From an uncultured Candidatus Saccharibacteria bacterium (lineage in GTDB: Bacteria > Patescibacteria > Saccharimonadia > Saccharimonadales > JAEWBQ01), in contig CAMPGV010000018.1 of assembly GCA_946885745.1 (NCBI GenBank), positions 1-15,403 on the forward strand: a stretch of 15,403 bases of DNA, read 5' to 3'. A program made the position numbers and the translations under genes. Under the pieces are notes generated by a model that was given only the letters and a program-made list of their open reading frames with translations, did not search any database and was not told the DNA's origin. Of the stretch, positions 11,244 through 15,403 are shown piece after piece (position 1 is the first letter of the stretch; the number at the start of each line of letters is the position of its first letter).

Positions 11244-11489
11244 ATGTCAACGGAACAAAAGAAGCAAGAGAAAAACGATCTTAAGTACGTATTCCGTACG
11301 TTTGCCGGCATTCCATTCCGTTTCCGCGTATGGCTAGCTGGTAAGATCATTCCGAAGCGCCTGAGCGACTTTGGCCGCGCCTGGGCGATGGGTATCCCTG
11401 TAAGCCTCGAGCCTGCACCGAACCCCGCAGAAGGCAAGGTGGAGCTAGTTAAGCCCAACCGTGCCATGCGCCGCGCTAGGAAAGCATAA
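11244..11489 (+). CDS. Basic hypothetical protein
   Basis: 81 residues from ATG 11244, four bases after the previous stop, with aaagg at about 11231-11235. Very basic at both ends (STEQKKQEKNDLKYVFRTFA at the start, VKPNRAMRRARKA at the end). The middle (FRFRVWLAGKIIPKRLSDFG) is amphipathic. The NRAMRRARK ending is common in small phage proteins near head or tail genes, but I assign no function. It may bind nucleic acid or membrane. Confidence 0.6.
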   Translation: MSTEQKKQEKNDLKYVFRTFAGIPFRFRVWLAGKIIPKRLSDFGRAWAMGIPVSLEPAPNPAEGKVELVKPNRAMRRARKA

Positions 11490-11497
11490 GCGACGTC

Positions 11498-11506
11498 TGG
11501 TAAGAT
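11498..11506 (+). promoter_or_regulatory. Extended -10 promoter, likely leaderless
   Basis: TGGTAAGAT fits TGNTANNAT and is followed by exactly six bases and the ATG at 11513, the same geometry as at 11006-11021. No Shine-Dalgarno sequence precedes the ATG. Predicted transcription start is at or beside the A of the start codon. Confidence 0.5.
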
Positions 11507-11512
11507 AGTCGT

Positions 11513-11743
11513 ATGACATTGATCAAAGACAAACATTCGAAAGAGATAGCGCCGGGGCAGGTTCTCCGGCGCGTTGTCGACGGTAGGGCTACAAACGCTG
11601 GCCATGAGTATATCGTGGTCCAGTACGACTTCAAGACGGGTGGCGAAGGTGAAGATCTAGTAGCCGATGGCGGCTTCGTAAAGGAGCTACTATGGCCTGA
11701 GCGAGCTCTTGAGTTCGTCGTGATAAAGGACGCTGAAAAATAG
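11513..11743 (+). CDS. Small beta-rich hypothetical protein
   Basis: 76 residues from ATG 11513. The sequence (KEIAPGQVLRRVVDGRATNA, then HEYIVVQYDFKTGGEGEDLV) suggests a small beta-barrel such as an SH3-like fold, ending EFVVIKDAEK. No ribosome-binding site, but the extended -10 at 11498-11506 is placed for a leaderless transcript. The stop codon lies in the 5' arm of the terminator at 11737-11765. No family recognised. Confidence 0.6.
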   Translation: MTLIKDKHSKEIAPGQVLRRVVDGRATNAGHEYIVVQYDFKTGGEGEDLVADGGFVKELLWPERALEFVVIKDAEK

Positions 11744-11765
11744 CCATAATCGAGATTGCTATTTT
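11737..11765 (+). terminator. Terminator at the end of the accessory operon
   Basis: aaaatagc (11737-11744) pairs perfectly with gctatttt (11758-11765), with a short inner aat/att pairing over a cgag loop. The T-run in the 3' arm and the A-run in the 5' arm allow bidirectional use. It overlaps the stop of the gene at 11513. Confidence 0.5.
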
Positions 11766-11768
11766 CTG

Positions 11769-11774
11769 TATACT
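11769..11774 (+). promoter_or_regulatory. Probable -10 element upstream of the gene at 11815
   Basis: TATACT lies right after the terminator and 40 nt before the ATG at 11815, with room for a leader that includes ggaga at 11801-11805. The -35 position (about 11746-11751, ataatc) is poor, so confidence is low. The sequence after it (actaaag) resembles that after the two strong late promoters. Confidence 0.4.
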
Positions 11775-11814
11775 AAAGAAGGTGGGCAATTAACTTTAAT
11801 GGAGACACGAGACA

Positions 11815-12051
11815 ATGGCAAAACCAAAGTTTCATATCGATCAGCAAATCGTAGTCGGTCCGGATGGCACGCTGTCGATTGGTAGGATCGTATCCGCTCA
11901 ACAGCAAGATGGCGAGTGGGTCTACGGCGTCCTGATCGGACACGACGATACGGGCGTAAGCTTCTACAATGAAGACGAAGTATCGTACTACCTCGGCTCA
12001 GACGGGATCTGGAAACAAGATCGCAAAAGCGGACAAGTAGTCGCCCTGTAA
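11815..12051 (+). CDS. Small beta-rich hypothetical protein
   Basis: 78 residues from ATG 11815 with ggaga about 9 nt upstream. The pattern VGPDGTLSIGRIVSAQQQDG then WVYGVLIGHDDTGVSFYNED suggests a small barrel, similar in style to the product at 11513 and to the N-terminal domain of the LemA-like protein. It stands as a single gene between terminator 11737-11765 and terminator 12059-12089. Function unknown; it is next to the packaging genes. Confidence 0.6.
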   Translation: MAKPKFHIDQQIVVGPDGTLSIGRIVSAQQQDGEWVYGVLIGHDDTGVSFYNEDEVSYYLGSDGIWKQDRKSGQVVAL

Positions 12052-12058
12052 CCGGCAG

Positions 12059-12089
12059 AAAGAGAGCTTGAGAAATCAGGCTCTTTTTT
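12059..12089 (+). terminator. Strong intrinsic terminator
   Basis: Stem gagcttga (12064-12071) with tcaggctc (12076-12083), one T-G pair, capped by a GAAA tetraloop. The stem is extended by A-T pairs, and six T residues follow at 12084-12089. It is only 8 nt after the stop of the gene at 11815 and directly before the late promoter at 12091. Confidence 0.9.
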
Positions 12090-12090
12090 G

Positions 12091-12119
12091 TTGCATTTTT
12101 ATAACCACTAGCGTATTAT
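12091..12119 (+). promoter_or_regulatory. Late promoter upstream of the terminase genes
   Basis: TTGCAT (-35, 12091-12096), a 17-bp spacer, then TATTAT (-10, 12114-12119). It sits between an intrinsic terminator and the small terminase gene. It shares the -35 sequence and exact spacing with the promoter at 15100-15128, suggesting the same sigma factor and coordinated expression. Confidence 0.75.
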
Positions 12120-12128
12120 GTAAACACT

Positions 12129-12160
12129 AAACCCACTCTGCGACTAGCACAGGGGTTTTT
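12129..12160 (+). promoter_or_regulatory. Leader hairpin with T-run before the small terminase gene
   Basis: aaaccc (12129-12134) pairs with gggttt (12153-12158), with an inner tgc/gca pairing (12139-12141/12147-12149), and the T-run is 12156-12160. It lies in the leader after the promoter and its 3' arm includes agggg (12151-12155), the best ribosome-binding site for the TTG start at 12165. It could attenuate transcription or block translation. Confidence 0.5.
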
Positions 12161-12164
12161 CTCG

Positions 12165-12782
12165 TTGGTTGAAAAGAAGAAAGAGGCGGTCCAGAAGACC
12201 AAGGCTACCAAGGCTCGTAAGGTTACGAGTCCTAGAAAGGCCACCCCAAAGCCTGCGAAGAAGGTTGCTAAGAAACCTACCACAAAGGCTCCTAAGAAGC
12301 CTGGACGCCCTACTGACTACAGCGAAGAGATCGCTGTAAAGATACTTGTTGAAGTTGCACTAGGCAAATCAATGAGAAAGATTGCCGAGATGGAAGGTAT
12401 GCCCGCCATGTCGACAATCTTTCTTTGGTTACGTAACCACGAGGATTTCTCGGAGCAATACGCGCGCGCGAAGGAAGAGGCCGCCGACCTCCTGGTGGAT
12501 GAGATGCTGGACATCGCCGACGACGCCACCAACGACTGGATGGAGAAGTACGGCAAGGATGGTGAAATGATCGGCTACATGATCAACGGCGAGTTCGTTG
12601 GTCGCTCAAAGCTGCGCATCGAAACGCGCAAATGGCTAGCCATGAAGCTTAAGCCAAAGCGCTACGGCGATAAGCTCAATGTCGAGCAGGGCGGTGAAGT
12701 CACCGTCAAGCATTCGTACGCAGGCAAGTCAGATGAAGAGCTGGACGCGATCGTTCGTAACTATGTCGAGGGTAAGAAGTAA
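12165..12782 (+). CDS. terS: Small terminase subunit (Sf6-type)
   Basis: 205 residues. It recognises phage DNA for packaging and works with the large terminase. After residue 46 the sequence follows the Sf6-like small-terminase pattern: PGRPTDYSEEIAVKILVEVA, a helix-turn-helix at about 58-90 (MRKIAEMEGMPAMSTIFLWL), the DFSEQYARAKEEAADLLVDE helix, and GRSKLRIETRKWLAMKLKPK then RYGDK. The first 46 residues are an added lysine/alanine/proline-rich tail like histone H1. The start is TTG 12165, with agggg 9 nt upstream; no ATG or GTG in frame would keep the N-terminus. The stop overlaps the next ATG (TAATG). Confidence 0.88.
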   Translation: MVEKKKEAVQKTKATKARKVTSPRKATPKPAKKVAKKPTTKAPKKPGRPTDYSEEIAVKILVEVALGKSMRKIAEMEGMPAMSTIFLWLRNHEDFSEQYARAKEEAADLLVDEMLDIADDATNDWMEKYGKDGEMIGYMINGEFVGRSKLRIETRKWLAMKLKPKRYGDKLNVEQGGEVTVKHSYAGKSDEELDAIVRNYVEGKK

Positions 12783-13336
12783 TGGCTATTAAAATGCCAC
12801 CAGCGATATACAAGCCACATGGAGACATGGAGATTCGCCTGGAGACGCGACTTGAAAATGCCGACATGAAGATCAGCAGCATAGTAGTGCCGCCGAGGAG
12901 GCTGGCCGGGCTAGGCCTGCGACTTGTAAAACTAAAGCGAGGCCACTATAAGCTGCAGATACGGCCACGTCCATCTCGCAAGTTCATTCACATGGCAAGA
13001 ATCGCTGCACCATATACTATCAGTGCCATCACGACGCCAGTTAGCACCTCGAAGCCGCTCTCACTCCAGGATCTATACGAGACATACAACAAGTGCCTCG
13101 AAGCTCGGGCGAAGAGCCCAAGTAGTATCGAAGTAGCCCCCAATCTCTACAGCGAAATCAAGTTGATCAGTCCTCACGACACAGTTTTCGGTATGGAAAT
13201 TATCCTAGATCCAACATTACCACCAAACGCATACCGTCTAGTGTATCCTCAGCCGTATACAGTGCCCGACTTTAGTCATGCATTCCATTCGTACGCCATG
13301 CCGGTAGCTCATTTCGAAGGAGTTTTAGATGCCTGA
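12782..13336 (+). CDS. Unknown protein between the terminase genes
   Basis: 184 residues, coupled to the small terminase (TAATG) and overlapping the large terminase start by 8 nt. The N-terminal part is basic and beta-rich (MEIRLETRLENADMKISSIV, LRLVKLKRGHYKLQIRPRPS). The rest has many Pro, Tyr and His residues (YRLVYPQPYTVPDFSHAFHS). Soluble, no membrane segment, no cysteine-based motif. I recognise no family. Its position suggests a packaging or head-related accessory role, which is inference from synteny alone. Confidence 0.65.
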   Translation: MAIKMPPAIYKPHGDMEIRLETRLENADMKISSIVVPPRRLAGLGLRLVKLKRGHYKLQIRPRPSRKFIHMARIAAPYTISAITTPVSTSKPLSLQDLYETYNKCLEARAKSPSSIEVAPNLYSEIKLISPHDTVFGMEIILDPTLPPNAYRLVYPQPYTVPDFSHAFHSYAMPVAHFEGVLDA

Positions 13337-14807
13337 CGAAGTACGCCTGGCCATTGCCGAACTCAACCGCCGTAAGGCTCGTAAGGATCCCGTATTCTTC
13401 ATTCGCGAGTATCTTGTCACATACGACCCGCGACCAACAGCCATCCAGCCACACATGGACTTCGATCTGTACACATTCCAGGAGGAGTATGTATGGGAAC
13501 TCGTTACAGCTATTCGTGACGGTTACGATGTATTCATCGAGAAGTCTCGTGACATGGGTATCTCATGGGTGACGCTCGCCGTTATCCTTTGGTGCTTCCT
13601 ATTCGACGACAGCTTCCAGGCCCTACTCGGCTCACGCAAGGAGGAGTTCGTCGACAACTGGACAATGGACTCGCTCTTCGGCAAGATCGAATACTTGATC
13701 AAACGCATCAAGGATCCGTTACTCCTACCGGAAGGCTTCTCACTCAAAAAGCACCGAACCTTCCTCAAGATCATCAACCCAGTGACAAACAACGTTATCA
13801 AGGGTGAATCAGCCAACTCGGACTTCGGTCGTGGTGGTCGCTATACCATCGCTATGATCGACGAAGGTGGTTTCTGGCCAGACTTCGAACGATCGTGGAC
13901 ATCTGTCGGTGAATCTACCAAGTGCCGCGCACTGATCACCACTCCACCAGATCGACCATCGTACGCCAAGTTCATTCGATTCAGCGAGAAGATCAAGGTA
14001 CTCACATACCTCTGGCGACTCCACCCAGACAAAGACGACGAGTGGTACAGGAGGCAACAAGACCGTAAGTCCGAGAAGGAAATGCTGCACGAAATCGACA
14101 TCAGCTGGGAATACTCAGCATCCGGACGACCATACGCAGAAGTAGACAAGGTAGAGTTCGGTCACTTCCCGTACGATCCAAGCCTACCGCTCTACCTATC
14201 GATAGACCTTGGGCGAGACGCAGTAGCACTCAACTGGTGGCAGCCGGTACGCAATAGTCACTGGCTCACACTCGTTAACTCATACGAGAACAAAGACAAA
14301 CTGATCGATTGGTACGTGCCATTCATGGGCGGGGACATCAACAGCGACTTCATCTACACAGATGACGACCTGAACTTCATAGAGATGATCAGGTACTGGC
14401 GAAAGCCTATCTGCTACGGAGACCCAAGCGGCCGATCGAGACACATCGAGAGCGAGCGTAGCCCGTACAAGATTCTCAAGGATGACTACAATATCGTCGT
14501 ACAGAGCAATACGCAGAGTAACGACTGGCTCACTCGCCGAGACGAGACGAAGCGACTCCTGATGCATGTACGAGTCAACGACACACCGGGTACACGCTAC
14601 TGGCAGACAGCCGTATCATCGGCACACTACCCAGAGAAGTCGGAAACATCACAAAGCACCGGCGAAGTCGTAAAGCCTGTCCACGACTGGACATCACACC
14701 ATCGAACGTCAACCGAGTTCTTCGCAGTCAACTATAGACCGATGAAGACAGAGCCGACGAAACAACACACAAGACGTAAACCAATGAATTTCATGGCCAC
14801 AGGATAA
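13329..14807 (+). CDS. terL: Large terminase subunit
   Basis: 492 residues. This is the packaging motor: an N-terminal ATPase that translocates DNA into the prohead and a C-terminal RNase H-like nuclease that cuts it. Walker A-like KSRDMGISW is at 72-80 (a deviant P-loop usual in terminases). Walker B TIAMIDEGG is at 173-181 with catalytic E179, and the coupling motif ALITTP at 201-206. Nuclease acidic residues: D293 in LSIDLGRD, D365 in CYGDPSG, and D453 in VHDWTSHH, though this last motif is not the common DDxxDA form. Start ATG 13329 with aaggag at 13318-13323. Length is normal for the family. Confidence 0.93.
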   Translation: MPDEVRLAIAELNRRKARKDPVFFIREYLVTYDPRPTAIQPHMDFDLYTFQEEYVWELVTAIRDGYDVFIEKSRDMGISWVTLAVILWCFLFDDSFQALLGSRKEEFVDNWTMDSLFGKIEYLIKRIKDPLLLPEGFSLKKHRTFLKIINPVTNNVIKGESANSDFGRGGRYTIAMIDEGGFWPDFERSWTSVGESTKCRALITTPPDRPSYAKFIRFSEKIKVLTYLWRLHPDKDDEWYRRQQDRKSEKEMLHEIDISWEYSASGRPYAEVDKVEFGHFPYDPSLPLYLSIDLGRDAVALNWWQPVRNSHWLTLVNSYENKDKLIDWYVPFMGGDINSDFIYTDDDLNFIEMIRYWRKPICYGDPSGRSRHIESERSPYKILKDDYNIVVQSNTQSNDWLTRRDETKRLLMHVRVNDTPGTRYWQTAVSSAHYPEKSETSQSTGEVVKPVHDWTSHHRTSTEFFAVNYRPMKTEPTKQHTRRKPMNFMATG

Positions 14808-14838
14808 GGCCATCGCACATTAACAAATAGGGGGAAAT

Positions 14839-15093
14839 ATGGAAAAGATCGAATTCGGCAAGGTTATCACAGAAGAGAGCATCATGAATGGCAAGATCGT
14901 CAGCTGCTCTAAGTCCGCTCGTAGTAGCCATAAGGTGACAGATAAGTACGATGCACAGAGCCGGATGCTTGAAGCTTCAAAGTACATCACTGATGATAAT
15001 CGCGAAGATGTACTCATCCGATTTGTCGGCGACGGCAAGAAGGGTATCAAGCGCATGGAAGTGACTGTACTCATCGAAAAAAATAAACAATAA
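14839..15093 (+). CDS. Small hypothetical protein between terL and portal
   Basis: 84 residues from ATG 14839 with aggggga at about 14828-14834. Sequence (KIEFGKVITEESIMNGKIVS, KYITDDNREDVLIRFVGDGK) suggests a small alpha/beta soluble protein. It is separated from the large terminase by 31 nt and followed by a promoter. No family recognised; position suggests late expression. Confidence 0.65.
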   Translation: MEKIEFGKVITEESIMNGKIVSCSKSARSSHKVTDKYDAQSRMLEASKYITDDNREDVLIRFVGDGKKGIKRMEVTVLIEKNKQ

Positions 15094-15099
15094 AAAGGC

Positions 15100-15128
15100 T
15101 TGCATAAGCATAAACAACTTGCTATAGT
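15100..15128 (+). promoter_or_regulatory. Late promoter upstream of the portal gene
   Basis: TTGCAT (-35, 15100-15105), a 17-bp spacer, and TATAGT (-10, 15123-15128). Identical -35 and spacing to the promoter before the small terminase. Downstream, tactaaaaacgcca resembles cactaaaccca after the first promoter. Predicted transcript start near 15135, giving a leader of about 57 nt. Confidence 0.75.
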
Positions 15129-15146
15129 GACTTTAATACTAAAAAC

Positions 15147-15202
15147 GCCACCGGATCGTCGGAGTGTTCTGAAAAGGATATTCCAACGACGGTGGCTTTT
15201 TT
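15147..15202 (+). promoter_or_regulatory. Terminator-like leader hairpin overlapping the portal start
   Basis: gccaccg (15147-15153) pairs perfectly with cggtggc (15190-15196). An inner helix cgtcgga (15157-15163) with tccaacg (15182-15188) has one mismatch. Six T residues follow (15197-15202). The 3' arm contains the only in-frame start, GTG 15192, so the T-run is also the first codons of the gene. This could be an attenuator, a terminator needing antitermination, or a translational block. Confidence 0.6.
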
Positions 15203-15403
15203 AAAACCCAGTGAATTAGGTGGTGCTTACAATGACGCGGCTAAATATACGCGTCAATTCCAAGTAAACTTCGACGAGCTTGAACGGCTCGCTGATAACC
15301 GTGTCCGCACCGATCTTCCACCCAACTACCCACGTGTAAACGATGGTAGTCTTTCGGCACTGCTCGGTGAGGTTCCAATGCGTATTTGGGCCCAGTTGCA
15401 GAC
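15192..15403 (+). CDS. Portal protein, N-terminal fragment (runs off the window)
   Basis: The frame is open to the right edge and gives about 70 residues: MAFLKPSELGGAYNDAAKYT, then NFDELERLADNRVRTDLPPN, then YPRVNDGSLSALLGEVPMRI. The LPxxxPRVxDG segment after a helical N-terminus is a pattern I know from phage portal proteins, and the place right after the terminase genes agrees. The portal is the dodecameric ring through which DNA enters the head. GTG 15192 is the only in-frame start after the promoter; the nearest ribosome-binding-like site (aaagga, 15173-15178) is rather far. Only the N-terminus is visible, so the call leans on gene order. Confidence 0.65.
   Translation, partial: MAFLKPSELGGAYNDAAKYTRQFQVNFDELERLADNRVRTDLPPNYPRVNDGSLSALLGEVPMRIWAQLQ

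Noticed and set aside
10582..11605. Two reverse-strand frames of about 150 codons (10582-11028 and 11153-11605)
   Set aside because: They lie antisense across several well-supported + strand genes, lack initiation signals and look like codon-bias shadows.
1..15403. CRISPR array
   Set aside because: No regularly spaced identical repeats; the only direct repeats are gene-end cassettes in coding DNA.
1..15403. TGA recoded as an amino acid (as in Gracilibacteria)
   Set aside because: Many genes end at TGA with ATGA coupling to the next gene, and conserved proteins such as terL need no TGA readthrough.

Overview
This window looks like part of a double-stranded DNA tailed-phage (or prophage) genome. 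Every gene I can support is on the + strand. Most are tightly packed with ATGA or TAATG overlaps, and one end holds a packaging module: small terminase, an unknown gene, large terminase, a small unknown gene, then the N-terminus of a probable portal protein. Stops are TAA, TAG and TGA in the normal sense (many ATGA couplings), so TGA is not recoded. The lysin fragment at the left edge resembles the cysteine-containing transglycosylase-like domains I associate with Saccharibacteria (TM7) and related bacteria. A Patescibacteria host is therefore my best guess, but it is an inference.

Layout. 1-770: end of a lysin, a long inverted repeat, and a holin-like gene. 830-2297: a winged-helix protein whose first start sits inside an inverted repeat, a small protein, a zinc-ribbon plus DUF1064 nuclease-like protein, and an unknown. 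2298-2953: no credible gene; instead a large, multi-helix RNA of about 600 nt with a class II (Ser-like) tRNA-shaped element embedded in it. 2954-4241: five small genes, one HNH-like. 4238-7666: a translationally coupled membrane cluster made of two small membrane proteins, a LemA-family protein with an extra N-terminal domain, a two-helix potassium-channel-like protein, a small helical protein, a zinc-ribbon AAA+ ATPase and a 31-residue membrane peptide. 7677-11743: about 17 small accessory genes, including a tandem family whose members share a repeated 3' end that also carries the next gene's ribosome-binding site. 11737-12089: terminators around one short gene. 12091-15403: packaging genes driven by two very similar promoters (TTGCAT, 17 bp, TATNNT), each followed by a leader hairpin ending in a T-run at the gene start.

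How it may work together. The left part looks like lysis followed by a long early/accessory operon. The right part is late packaging and morphogenesis under its own promoters. The most unusual items are the giant tRNA-containing RNA, which in size, setting and complexity resembles the phage 'ornate large RNA' classes such as ROOL and GOLLD (family membership not tested), and the LemA/K+ channel/AAA+ membrane cluster.
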